A stretch of DNA of 33,056 bases from Deltaproteobacteria bacterium (GCA_019309145.1 JAFDGR010000014.1:1-33056); one strand, 5' to 3'; numbered from the stretch's first letter, positions 24,130 through 32,439 are shown. Numbers and translations are program-made. Notes: generated by a model from the sequence alone, not told the origin.

Positions 24130-24968
24130 CCCGATGCCTCCTGCGCTGCATTTGAGCATTTGAGAAACGCCACCACCTCTGTCAGGCTGTCAAGAATAAC
24201 ATCCGGCTTCATGTCTCCGGCAACATCTTCTTTGCCATATTTCCCTGTGGTCAAAAAAATCCCCATCAGTCCCTCCGCTTGATACCCCTTGATATCGGTA
24301 TAGAGATCATCACTGATGAGAGCCAAAGTTCCCTTATCCTGATGAAATTGCTCAAAGAGTGTTTGGTTATATATTTCCCCCATCTTCCCGAAATGAACGA
24401 AATGATCGCGGTAATCAGTCGCGTAAATGAGCAACCTGCATATGGCACCTGCTCCAGCGAATGGCATACCATCATCATCAAGGATGATCCGGTTGTCATT
24501 CATGGCGAAAAGTTCGGCACCGTATTTCTTTATGGCCGTGATGGCTGTTTTTATCTCTTCGAAGTGCAGTGTCCTGTCCTGCGCAACAAGAACAGCATCA
24601 ACAGCCGCGTCTGTTTTGATTGAGAAACCCAGCGACGCCAAATGCTGTTTCAAATCCTCACTACCCATAACAAACACTTTTTCTCTTTTCTGATCCTTCA
24701 GTATTCGAGGGCAGATGGCCATGGGAGAAACAATTTCCTCCTCAAAGACAAGTATGTTATTTTCTTGCAGATGTCCGGCAATCCATGATAGAGGTTTCAT
24801 GGAATTGTTTGTCACGATCCTGAATGCAATCCCTCTCCTCCTCAGGAATGTCATAAACTCCGCGGCATCCGGGAACGGATTCATTGCTTTTCCCTTCACC
24901 AATACGCCATCCAGATCAATGAGCAGGCCCGTAATACTTTTCATCCCAAATTCGCTCTCCATTTTCAT
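24126..24968 (-). CDS. HAD-superfamily phosphatase, NagD-like
   Basis: 280 residues. HAD motif I is IDLDGVL near residue 17, followed by motif II in RIVTNNSMKP near residue 50, and the C-terminal SDDLYTDIKG motif with MGIFLTTGKYG. The large cap between motifs is of the NagD (type IIA) kind. Such enzymes hydrolyse small phosphate esters. Thauera phenylphosphate carboxylase has a HAD-like delta subunit, but that one is much smaller, so equivalence is not claimed. It is third in the IclR-response regulator-HAD unit, 12 bases after the response regulator. The start is uncertain: ATG 24968 is used, ATG 24944 also fits. Confidence 0.85.
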   Translation of the reverse strand: MKMESEFGMKSITGLLIDLDGVLVKGKAMNPFPDAAEFMTFLRRRGIAFRIVTNNSMKPLSWIAGHLQENNILVFEEEIVSPMAICPRILKDQKREKVFVMGSEDLKQHLASLGFSIKTDAAVDAVLVAQDRTLHFEEIKTAITAIKKYGAELFAMNDNRIILDDDGMPFAGAGAICRLLIYATDYRDHFVHFGKMGEIYNQTLFEQFHQDKGTLALISDDLYTDIKGYQAEGLMGIFLTTGKYGKEDVAGDMKPDVILDSLTEVVAFLKCSNAAQEASG

Positions 24969-24980
24969 AAAAAATGCCCA

Positions 24981-25475
24981 CTAAATGTGGTAGCTTGTAA
25001 ACTTATTCCAGAAATCCTTTTCCTTTTCTTTCCAGTTCGGGCCAAAACTCTTGTCAAAGTAAGAGGCAAACCTGTCATACCATCGCCACCAGGTGCCCTT
25101 TCCTGCTTCCCGGGCTTCCAGAACGTCATTCAAAAACAGCACAATATCTTTCATTCTGTCTTTCGGAACATACAGAGCAGCTCCTTCTTCATAGGATTTC
25201 TTGACGTCCCCGGTGCTCAAGGCATGCGCCGTGAGCATCACAGGAAGAACCTTTCGCTCTTTCGCTGTTTCCAGGAGCTTGTACCCGTCTACCCCCATAA
25301 TATCGAGGATTGCCATATCAAAATATTCATCCCTCAGGAGCTGTTCCGCATTTTCAAAAGTGCTCGCTTTTCTTACCTCGCACATGGATAACAGCTCTCC
25401 AAGTGTCTCCAGCACATCCAATTCATCATCGACAAGAAGAACTCTCTTTCCTTTTAACAGGTCTGCTTTCTTCAT
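24981..25475 (-). CDS. Stand-alone response regulator with aromatic C-terminal tail (copy 3)
   Basis: 164 residues. The receiver core is close to copies 1 and 2: LVDDELDVLETL, D58 in AILDIMGVDGYKLL, T82 in VMLTAHALS and K105 in YVPKD. The C-terminal tail again reads W-WR-W, SYFD, FGPNW and KDFW, then ends. No output domain is present. ATG 25475 is chosen because GGGGAG lies 5 bases upstream; the GTG two codons earlier would abut it. The gene sits between the IclR regulator and the HAD phosphatase on the minus strand, divergent from the second UbiD gene. Each of the three copies lies next to a UbiD or kinase module. Confidence 0.88.
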   Translation of the reverse strand: MKKADLLKGKRVLLVDDELDVLETLGELLSMCEVRKASTFENAEQLLRDEYFDMAILDIMGVDGYKLLETAKERKVLPVMLTAHALSTGDVKKSYEEGAALYVPKDRMKDIVLFLNDVLEAREAGKGTWWRWYDRFASYFDKSFGPNWKEKEKDFWNKFTSYHI

Positions 25476-25511
25476 GTTCACTCCCCTTTCCGCTCAAGAC
25501 GGTTTCTCTCC

Positions 25512-26318
25512 TCACTCCCCGGAGCCCAGATCTGCAGAAATCCTGTTGCAGGTTTCTTTCACACGGCCAATGAGCTCCTCGGTACGCTCTTGTGAAATAC
25601 CCTCAGCCGCGGGGACAGCTATGCCAAGTGCGGCAATCACACTGCGGCTATAGTCCCTGATGGGAGCTGCGATGCCGATCACTCCCTCGACCGCTTCTCC
25701 GATTTCCATAACATATTCCTGTTTCCGGATTTCCTCCAGCCGATCCTTGAATTTTTCTTCGCTCGTAATGGAACGGCAAGTGTACGCTTCAAGTGGATAT
25801 TTTTTCAGAATCAATGCCACCTTCATCGGGTCAAGAAAGGCACAAAGTATCATCCCGAGCATTCCATAGTGGAGCGGCCTGCGCCACCCAATTTCCGATG
25901 AAATACGGATCATGCCGTTCCCTTCACGCTTATCGAAATAGACGAGATGGTCCTCCATCATAACCCCAAGAAGCACGGTTGCCCGGGTCTCCTTTTGTAA
26001 AACATCCATGAAATGTGCCGCTACTTTTCGGAGGGAAAAAGAAGAGAAAACAATGCCGCCAAGTTCGAAAAGACGCATCCCCAACTTGTATTTTTTTGTT
26101 TTCGGATCCTGTTGAAGGTACTTCCTGTGCGTCAAATTTGCCAGCAATCTCTTGACGGTAGTCTTGTTCAGCCCTGTTTGCCCGGCAATCTCAAATAACC
26201 CCAACTCCTTGTTTTCAAAGGTGAAACAATCAAGAATATCAAGAGCGCGTTCCACTGCCTGAACTCGATAAGAGGGCATTTCCCTCTTCTCATTTTTCTT
26301 GATCACCATCTCTCCCAC
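25512..26318 (-). CDS. IclR-family transcriptional regulator (copy 2)
   Basis: About 268 residues. The helix-turn-helix part is VERALDILDCFTF, then GLFEIAGQTGLNKTTVKRLLANLTHRKYL; the ligand domain includes ATVLLGVMMEDHLVYFDKREG, HYGMLGMILCAFL and EAVEGVIGIAAPIRDY. It is divergent from the second UbiD gene with about 120 bases between, where a perfect 7-bp inverted repeat lies at 26388-26408, a likely operator. It heads the unit with response regulator copy 3 (36 bases later) and the HAD phosphatase. The start is uncertain: GTG 26318 has GGGGTGA 7 bases upstream, and TTG 26324 and ATG 26309 are also possible. Confidence 0.9.
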   Translation of the reverse strand: MGEMVIKKNEKREMPSYRVQAVERALDILDCFTFENKELGLFEIAGQTGLNKTTVKRLLANLTHRKYLQQDPKTKKYKLGMRLFELGGIVFSSFSLRKVAAHFMDVLQKETRATVLLGVMMEDHLVYFDKREGNGMIRISSEIGWRRPLHYGMLGMILCAFLDPMKVALILKKYPLEAYTCRSITSEEKFKDRLEEIRKQEYVMEIGEAVEGVIGIAAPIRDYSRSVIAALGIAVPAAEGISQERTEELIGRVKETCNRISADLGSGE

Positions 26319-26348
26319 TTTCAAGTCACCCCAATGTCATTCTTTTTT

Positions 26349-26408
26349 GCTTGACAATAGCAAGCCTGAGGGATAAAGTCAATCATAATATGAAAGCAAG
26401 GTTCATAT
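26349..26408 (+). promoter_or_regulatory. Promoter and operator candidates upstream of second ubiD
   Basis: TTGACA (26351-26356), 17 bases, TAAAGT (26374-26379) is a promoter candidate for the plus strand. GCTTG-N7-CAAGC (26349-26365) overlaps its -35 box. ATATGAA-N7-TTCATAT (26388-26408), a perfect 7-bp inverted repeat, lies just after the -10 box. Either palindrome could be the binding site of the adjacent divergent IclR protein; the second is the stronger. Confidence 0.5.
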
Positions 26409-26437
26409 CGTGAAACTATTGTGAGGGAGGATCTGTC

Positions 26438-27877
26438 ATGGTAAATGATTTAAGAGACTTTCTGGATACTCTTCATAAAAAGGGAAAGCTCAAGACTGTC
26501 GAAAACGCGGACTGGGACCTGGAGATCGGAACAATCAATGAACTGATGGCCGAGAGACAGGGACCTGGGCTGGTTTTTGACAATATCAAGGGCTATCCCG
26601 CGGGCTATCGCGTGGCCACAAACCTCATGCATCACCGGGTTGGGCAGAAACTGGCATTTGGTTTTCCAGAAGAGATGTCGGACCTGGAATGCGTTGCCGA
26701 CTGGAAGAACAGATGGAACCAATTCAAGCCAATTCCACCTGTTGAAGTTCCGGACGGACCAATCAGAGAAAATATCCTGACCGGCGACGACATCGACCTA
26801 TTCAAAATACCAACGCCCAAATGGCATACCCACGACGGCGGCCGCTATATCGGAACCGGCGTCATCACCATCACCAGAGACCCTGATGAAGGATGGGTCA
26901 ATTTCGGAACATATCGCGTCATGATACAGGACAAAACCACTTTGGCCTTTTACGCCTCACCAGGCAAACACGCCACCATTATGCGCGAAAAGTACTGGGC
27001 AAAAGGCAAACCTTGTCCCGTTGCAATGTGTTTCGGCCAGGACATGCTCCTTTTCGGAATTTCAACCATCGGTCTTCCGTGGGGCATGTCTGAATATGAT
27101 TTAGCGGGCTATATCAGGGGAAAAGGCATCGAAGTGGTGATTGATGAGCAAACAGGGCTTCCCATCCCGGCAACCGCTGAAATCGTTGCATGCGGATTTT
27201 CCCCTCCCCCGGAAGAGGATAGCCGGCCCGAGGGGCCCTTTGGCGAATGGCAGGGGTATTATGCATCCGGAACGAGAAACGAGCCTGTCGTGCACATCAA
27301 GACCCTTTACCATCGAAACAATCCTATCCTTTTTGGGCAGCCCCCCGTGAAGCCACCGGTCAACACCTGGTTTCCTATTCCTCTTCATACCGCAAGTTTC
27401 CTCTGGAACCGCTTGGAGAAATCCGGTATGATGGATATTACAGGCGTCTACGTACACGGTCCCGGCAACCGCATTATCGCGGTCATTTCCCTCAAGCAAA
27501 GATACCTGGGACATGCCAAACAAATTGCCACGCTTGCCGGTGCATTCCTCCAGGGAGGTGCGTGCACCGGCAGGTACATCATCACTGTGGATGAAGACAT
27601 TGATCCTTCGAATCTTGATGAAGTGTTATGGGCGGTCTGCACGCGCTGTGACCCCGAAAACTACATTGATATCGTCCCGGGATTCTTGACCAGCCCTCTT
27701 GACCCTATGCTCAATCCTGAGAAACGAGCAAGAAAGGATTATACCACGGCAAAGGTTTTCATAGACGCTTGTCGACCCTATCATTGGAAAGATAAATTTC
27801 CGCCGGTCAATGTCGCGGGCCCTGACCTGCGGAAAAAAGTGCTCCACAAATGGAAATCCTTATTTGAAGGGATCTAG
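26438..27877 (+). CDS. UbiD-family (de)carboxylase (copy 2)
   Basis: 479 residues. All key positions are kept: N155 and R160 in VNFGTYR, H178 in GKHAT, E219 in SEYDLAG, and E265/E270 in EGPFGE. It should bind prenyl-FMN and a divalent metal like copy 1, using cofactor from UbiX at 11950. It has no kinase genes beside it, so its substrate is probably not an aryl phosphate. With an IclR regulator, a Tm-1-like protein and a TRAP importer around it, a role in (de)carboxylating an imported aromatic acid or its CoA ester fits, but is inference. GGGAGG precedes ATG. Confidence 0.92.
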   Translation: MVNDLRDFLDTLHKKGKLKTVENADWDLEIGTINELMAERQGPGLVFDNIKGYPAGYRVATNLMHHRVGQKLAFGFPEEMSDLECVADWKNRWNQFKPIPPVEVPDGPIRENILTGDDIDLFKIPTPKWHTHDGGRYIGTGVITITRDPDEGWVNFGTYRVMIQDKTTLAFYASPGKHATIMREKYWAKGKPCPVAMCFGQDMLLFGISTIGLPWGMSEYDLAGYIRGKGIEVVIDEQTGLPIPATAEIVACGFSPPPEEDSRPEGPFGEWQGYYASGTRNEPVVHIKTLYHRNNPILFGQPPVKPPVNTWFPIPLHTASFLWNRLEKSGMMDITGVYVHGPGNRIIAVISLKQRYLGHAKQIATLAGAFLQGGACTGRYIITVDEDIDPSNLDEVLWAVCTRCDPENYIDIVPGFLTSPLDPMLNPEKRARKDYTTAKVFIDACRPYHWKDKFPPVNVAGPDLRKKVLHKWKSLFEGI

Positions 27878-27917
27878 AATGCATCCCTTTCATAGAAACG
27901 TTTTCTCTTAACTGCTT

Positions 27918-27955
27918 TTTTTCGAGGAGTACGCTGCACTGTACTCCTCGAAAAA
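27918..27955. repeat. Long perfect hairpin between second ubiD and Tm-1-like gene
   Basis: TTTTTCGAGGAGTAC (27918-27932) and GTACTCCTCGAAAAA (27941-27955) are a perfect 15-bp inverted repeat with an 8-base loop. The T-run is on the 5' side and the A-run on the 3' side, the reverse of a Rho-independent terminator on either strand. It is more likely an mRNA-stabilising stem or a protein-binding site within the operon. Confidence 0.6.
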
Positions 27956-27983
27956 TTGTCTTTCTCATTGTCGCGGGGGAGAA

Positions 27984-29201
27984 ATGGAGAAGGTGGTCCT
28001 TCTTGTTGGAACTCTTGACACCAAGGGTGAAGAGATAGACCTGCTGCGAACCCTTATTCTGGGGCGGGGCCACAAAGTCCTCATTGCAGACACCGGCATA
28101 TTGGGAGAGCCCAATCTCGAGGCCGATATTTCCCGCGAGCGCCTTGCCGCTGAAGCCGGAACCACCATTCAAGCATTGAAAGACAGGGGGGATGAGGCTC
28201 ATGCCCAAAAAACCATGGGTATTGGGCTCAAGAAAATCGTCCTCTCCTTATTGGAATCGGACCGCATCCAGGGTCTTCTGGCTATAGGAGGAGGCCAGGG
28301 TTCCGTTATTGTCTCGCCAACCCTTCAATCTCTTCCTCTCGGCTTTCCAAAACTGCTTGTCTCTACCAAGGCAACCCAGGCCGGTATCAGGCCCTATGTC
28401 GGATCCAGAGATGTGCTCGTTCTCCCCCCGGTCGCCGATCTCGCAGGGATTAACCGTTTGACCCGCAGAATTCTGACCAATGCTGCGGGGGCCATTTCCG
28501 GTATGGCGGAAATGGAAGCATCGATTACTGAAGACAAACCTCTTATTGTACTGAGCATGAACGGGACCGTGACCGAGTGCGGTCTGACGGTAAAATCTCT
28601 TCTGGAGGAAACCGGATATGAGGTGCTTGTCTTTCACAGTATCGGGACAGGCGGTGAAGCTTTAGAGTCGTATGTGGCTGAGCAGGATGTCTCTGCGGTC
28701 ATAGAGCTCGCTGTCAATGAAATCGGAAACGAGCTTTTCGGCGGGCTTGCTTCGGCAGGCCCTCACCGCCTTGAGTCGGCCGGAAAAAAGGGAATTCCGG
28801 TGATACTCGCGCCGGGAAGCGCCGACTTCATCAATTTTCTTGGGCCTGACACCCTTCCCGAAAAATACCGAGCCCGGAACATCCACGTGCATAACCCGCA
28901 AGCCACCCTTCTGCGAACAAATGAAACGGAAAATCGTATCATGGGAGAAACCATCGCAAGGAAACTCAATCAGGCCAAGGGACCTGTAACAATTCTGTGG
29001 CCCAAATCGGGGCTCTCAACCGTGGACCGCATGGGGAAACCATTCTGGGATCCGGGAGCTGACAGTGCGCTCCTTGAGGGGCTGAAATCGTGCCTTGATC
29101 CGAAGATTCCCATCAGGGAGATGGATGCACATATCAATGATCGTGACTTTGCAACGGCCGTCACAGAAATATCTATGGCCCTGATAAAAAACGCACATTG
29201 A
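27984..29201 (+). CDS. Tm-1-like ATP-binding domain (UPF0261) protein (copy 2)
   Basis: 405 residues, the same length as copy 1. Shared features are LLVGTLDTKGEE at the N terminus, GLLAIGGGQGSVI near residue 93, LVSTKATQAGIRPYVGSRDVLVLP, and HRLESAGKKGIPVI, which parallels RRLESAGEAGIPQVI of copy 1. C-terminal similarity includes LRTNETENRIMGETIARKLNQAKGP. The family's biochemical role is unknown; the ATP-binding label comes from tomato Tm-1. It lies 106 bases after the second ubiD. No LpdD-like gene follows this copy, so the link to UbiD, not to LpdD, is the constant one. Confidence 0.85.
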   Translation: MEKVVLLVGTLDTKGEEIDLLRTLILGRGHKVLIADTGILGEPNLEADISRERLAAEAGTTIQALKDRGDEAHAQKTMGIGLKKIVLSLLESDRIQGLLAIGGGQGSVIVSPTLQSLPLGFPKLLVSTKATQAGIRPYVGSRDVLVLPPVADLAGINRLTRRILTNAAGAISGMAEMEASITEDKPLIVLSMNGTVTECGLTVKSLLEETGYEVLVFHSIGTGGEALESYVAEQDVSAVIELAVNEIGNELFGGLASAGPHRLESAGKKGIPVILAPGSADFINFLGPDTLPEKYRARNIHVHNPQATLLRTNETENRIMGETIARKLNQAKGPVTILWPKSGLSTVDRMGKPFWDPGADSALLEGLKSCLDPKIPIREMDAHINDRDFATAVTEISMALIKNAH

Positions 29202-29329
29202 TTCTTTGCAACAACAGGCGAAAGGAGGAGATATCGAGACTACAAATTTTCTTTTCCGCTGCCTTGCCGGTTTTCCCGGCAGGAATGGGTGTTGTGGAAG
29301 GGAGTAACCACCAAGAGAAGGAGGGAGTC

Positions 29330-30427
29330 ATGATGAGGGGAAAGTTTTCGGTTTTGGTTGCAGGTGCGATTGTCTTTGCCGCTTTGATTTTGCTGCCGTT
29401 GGGTGGAGGAGTTCATGCCGCCTCAAAGGTCATCCATTTCAAATTCGCGCATATCTTTCCACCACCGGCTAAGCACTCCAGGATCTGTGAGGCCTTCGTG
29501 AAGGAACTCGAGGAGCGGACAGGGGGACGAATCAAAACCCGTTACTTCGGCGGCGGCTCGCTGCTGAAACCCCCGGGAATGGCAAAAGGGATTGAAATGG
29601 GGATCGCCGACATGGGCTTTGCCCATGTTGAATATTCTCCCGGCCGTTTTCCTGTAACAGAAGTCTGTGATCTGCCTTTGGGCTATCCAAGCGGATGGGT
29701 CTCAAACCATGTCGTCAATGACTTTTACCAGAAATTCAAACCAAAGGAGTGGAGCAAACTCAAGGTGCTGTGGATGCATGCCAGCACTCCCAACGTGATG
29801 ATAACGACCAAACCGGTAAGAAAGCTGGAAGATCTTAAGGGCTTAACCATCAGGGCGCCTGGTCGTGTCGGCAACACGGTTTCGGCCCTGGGTGCTTCTC
29901 CCGCCCCAATGCCCATCATGGAGGTGTACGACGCCCTGGCAAAAGGAGTGGTCCAGGGAGTAAACACGCCCTTTGAAACTTTGAAGACATTCCGGTTTGC
30001 AGAGGTGGCCAAATATACCACTGCCAGCTGGCAGGTGGGAAACGTGTATACCTTCTATGTTGCCATGAACAAGAGAAGCTACGAAAAGATCCCTCCTGAC
30101 CTGAAGGGGATATTTGATGAACTCTGCGGCGAGTATAAGGAAAAGTTCGCACTCATGTGGAACTCGGTGGATTTTGACGGCAAGGATTTCGCCGCGAAAA
30201 AGGGCGTCAAAATAATGCATCTGTCGCCGGAGCAGGTGGCGAGGTGGAAGAAAGTGACCGCACCCGTCATTGATGCCTATGTAAGCGATATGGTGAAAAA
30301 GGGCTATGCTGAAAAAGAGGTCAGGGGCTGGATTTCCTACCTCCGGGAACGAATCGATTTCTGGACCAAGAAACAGATCGATTACAGGATAACTTCCCCA
30401 ACCGGACCTGACCAGATGAGACCTTAA
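29330..30427 (+). CDS. dctP: TRAP transporter substrate-binding protein (DctP family)
   Basis: 365 residues with an N-terminal signal peptide: MMRGK, a hydrophobic stretch to about residue 25, and a VHA/A cleavage site near residue 30. The mature part is a DctP-type receptor, with FKFAHIFPPPAKHS, ELEERTGGRIKTRYFGGGSL, IEMGIADMGF and the ligand-arginine region LKGLTIRAPGR near residue 173. The substrate is probably an organic acid, given this conserved arginine; an aromatic acid would fit the neighbouring UbiD. ATG 29330 has AGGAGG (29319-29324) upstream. A longer in-frame start would hide the signal peptide and is rejected. Confidence 0.93.
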   Translation: MMRGKFSVLVAGAIVFAALILLPLGGGVHAASKVIHFKFAHIFPPPAKHSRICEAFVKELEERTGGRIKTRYFGGGSLLKPPGMAKGIEMGIADMGFAHVEYSPGRFPVTEVCDLPLGYPSGWVSNHVVNDFYQKFKPKEWSKLKVLWMHASTPNVMITTKPVRKLEDLKGLTIRAPGRVGNTVSALGASPAPMPIMEVYDALAKGVVQGVNTPFETLKTFRFAEVAKYTTASWQVGNVYTFYVAMNKRSYEKIPPDLKGIFDELCGEYKEKFALMWNSVDFDGKDFAAKKGVKIMHLSPEQVARWKKVTAPVIDAYVSDMVKKGYAEKEVRGWISYLRERIDFWTKKQIDYRITSPTGPDQMRP

Positions 30428-30470
30428 CACCGCAGATATCCCAGGGTTCCGGAAATCTCTGTGAAATCAT

Positions 30471-30503
30471 AGTGCCTTGCTCACTGAACGGATGCAAGGC
30501 ACT
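30471..30503 (+). promoter_or_regulatory. Stem-loop between dctP and dctQ
   Basis: AGTGCCTTGC (30471-30480) and GCAAGGCACT (30494-30503) form a perfect 10-bp stem with a 13-base loop, and can extend further in RNA with G-U pairs. No T-run follows. Stems of this kind between binding-protein and permease genes often leave more message for the binding protein; that role is inferred here. Confidence 0.55.
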
Positions 30504-30641
30504 GTGGTTCTCTGAAAATCGGCCTTGGAGATACGCCGAGGGGAGTCTGCCTCTTGAATTTTTCAGCTGCCGGGGCTTCACCTTGTGATGGTACACGAGT
30601 GGGAAATGGATGCTTCACCGCGGTGAGGAGAGAAAATCGCC

Positions 30642-31130
30642 ATGCTGGAACAACTGGAGAAATTCGCTTGTCGCCTGAGCAATCTCTTGGAATGGGTGGG
30701 GTTGGTGGCGATCATGCTCATGGTGCTGATAACCTGTATTGACGTCCTGGGAGCCAAGCTCTTCCAAAAGCCTTTTTTTGCAGCCATTGACCTGGTGATG
30801 CTTGCACAACTGGTGGCCATACCCTTTGCCACCGCCGCGACCCTGCTCATCGGTAAGCACATCAAGGTGGAGTTCCTGGTGATGTTGTTCCCAAAACGCA
30901 TGAGGAGGGTTGTAGATATCGCCGTGCACTCTCTGAGCCTCGCCCTTTTTGTGGTTATTGTATGGCGACTTACCGTTTACGGGTATCACCTCCAGATGTC
31001 CGGGGAACTGAGTTCCACGGCCCGCATACCCCTTCATTTCTTTGCCTATGGAGCGTCCCTGGCCTGTATGCCGGTGTGTATGATACTTTTGCTGAACCTT
31101 GCGAGATCAATAAAGGCGGTAAGTGACTGA
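30642..31130 (+). CDS. dctQ: TRAP transporter small permease (DctQ family)
   Basis: 162 residues with four predicted membrane segments at about 17-38, 48-70, 88-112 and 129-153, the DctQ topology. Typical features are the early VLITCIDVLGA and the IKVEF segment between helices 2 and 3. It forms the membrane complex with DctM and the receptor DctP upstream, using the sodium or proton gradient. The 214-base gap from dctP carries a strong stem-loop. Its TGA stop overlaps the dctM ATG by one base (TGATG), so the two permease subunits are translationally coupled. Confidence 0.92.
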   Translation: MLEQLEKFACRLSNLLEWVGLVAIMLMVLITCIDVLGAKLFQKPFFAAIDLVMLAQLVAIPFATAATLLIGKHIKVEFLVMLFPKRMRRVVDIAVHSLSLALFVVIVWRLTVYGYHLQMSGELSSTARIPLHFFAYGASLACMPVCMILLLNLARSIKAVSD

Positions 31131-32434
31131 TGAATCCTTCGACCGTTGGGATGCTGGGGATCGCGCTTCTGCTGCTTCTCTTTCTGCTGCGTATGCCTGT
31201 GGCATTTGCCATGCTCTTCGTAGGGGTCCTTGGATTCGCGACCTTGGGAGGCATAGGACCCGCCCTCAGTATCCTGGCCCAAGACCTTTTTGAGACGTTT
31301 TCATCCTATCCCCTGTCGGTGATACCCATGTTTATCATGATGGGTTCCTTTGCCTTTGCATCGGGAATAAGCCAGAGGCTTTATAAGACCGCTTATGCCT
31401 GGGTGGGTCCTTTACGGGGAGGGCTCACGATCGCCACGGTTGTGGCGTGTGCAGGCTTTGCCGCCATCTGTGGATCAACCGCAGCCACGGCCGCCACCAT
31501 GGGAAGGATTGCCCTTCCGGAAATGAAGAAATACGGCTATGACACCACCCTTTCAACCGGAACCGTAGCCGCCTCAGGGACGCTGGGGATCCTGATCCCA
31601 CCCAGCACGATTCTCATCGTCTACGGAATTCTGACGGAAGAATCCATAGGGAAACTCTTTATTGCCGGTATCCTGCCGGGCATTCTCTTAACCCTCCTTT
31701 TCATTGCAACAGTGGCGATTCTCTGCATCCGTGATCCCAAGCTGGGACCTCCCGGCAAGCCCCAGACATTCAAGGAAAAAATCATATCCACTTCAGGTAT
31801 CATAGAGGCCGCCATCCTCTTCGCACTCACGATCGGAGGCCTTTTCTTAGGATGGTTCAGTCCAACACAGGCAGGGGCCATAGGCGCCGGAGGAGCCTTG
31901 CTCATAGGCCTCGGCCGAGGCCAACTCTCATGGAAAAAATTCATCAGCGCTGGCAAGGAAGGCCTAGAGACTTCGTGCATGGTTCTGTTCATTATCGCGA
32001 GCGCGACCGTATTTGGACATTTCTTGGCCATTTCGAACATCCCTTTCATGCTGGCCGACTGGATAGGAGCGCTCCCCGTGCCCCCGGGAGTGGTCATGGC
32101 GGTCATTATTTTCATATACTTCCTGGGCGGCTTTTTCATGGACTCCATGGCCTTGATCGTGGTGACCATCCCCATCTTTTTTCCTGTTGTCTTGCGATTG
32201 GGATTTGATCCCATATGGTTCGGCGTGATCATCGTGCTGGTAGCAGAAATGGGGGTCATAACTCCACCGGTGGGAGTGAATGTTTTCGTTATCAAGGGAA
32301 TCGCCCCGGATATACCACTTCATTTGATTTTCAGGGGAATCTTCCCCTTTTTGTGGGCCCTGGTCATCCTGACCGCGCTCCTCATGGTCTTTCCCCAAAT
32401 CGCGACGTACCTGCCCAGCCTGGTGTCGATATAG
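31130..32434 (+). CDS. dctM: TRAP transporter large permease (DctM family)
   Basis: 434 residues, the normal length, with about a dozen hydrophobic helices. Conserved segments include IPMFIMMGSFAF near residue 65, AAICGSTAATAATMGRIALPEM near 109, GTVAASGTLGILIPPST near 145, and GVITPPVGVNVFVIKGIA near 376. It is the transport subunit of the DctPQM importer. It ends 5 bases before the convergent stop of the PrkA-like gene, with no clear terminator between. The transporter is the last part of the IclR-controlled unit. Confidence 0.95.
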   Translation: MNPSTVGMLGIALLLLLFLLRMPVAFAMLFVGVLGFATLGGIGPALSILAQDLFETFSSYPLSVIPMFIMMGSFAFASGISQRLYKTAYAWVGPLRGGLTIATVVACAGFAAICGSTAATAATMGRIALPEMKKYGYDTTLSTGTVAASGTLGILIPPSTILIVYGILTEESIGKLFIAGILPGILLTLLFIATVAILCIRDPKLGPPGKPQTFKEKIISTSGIIEAAILFALTIGGLFLGWFSPTQAGAIGAGGALLIGLGRGQLSWKKFISAGKEGLETSCMVLFIIASATVFGHFLAISNIPFMLADWIGALPVPPGVVMAVIIFIYFLGGFFMDSMALIVVTIPIFFPVVLRLGFDPIWFGVIIVLVAEMGVITPPVGVNVFVIKGIAPDIPLHLIFRGIFPFLWALVILTALLMVFPQIATYLPSLVSI

Positions 32435-32439
32435 CCCGT

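Noticed and set aside
24126-24968. HAD protein as the delta subunit of phenylphosphate carboxylase
   Set aside because: The known subunit is much smaller; this protein has a NagD-type cap and lies with the second ubiD, not with the kinase genes.
27918-27955. Rho-independent terminator after the second ubiD
   Set aside because: The T-run precedes and the A-run follows the stem, opposite to a terminator on either strand.
29198-29329. Earlier start for dctP
   Set aside because: It would bury the signal peptide; ATG 29330 has AGGAGG upstream.
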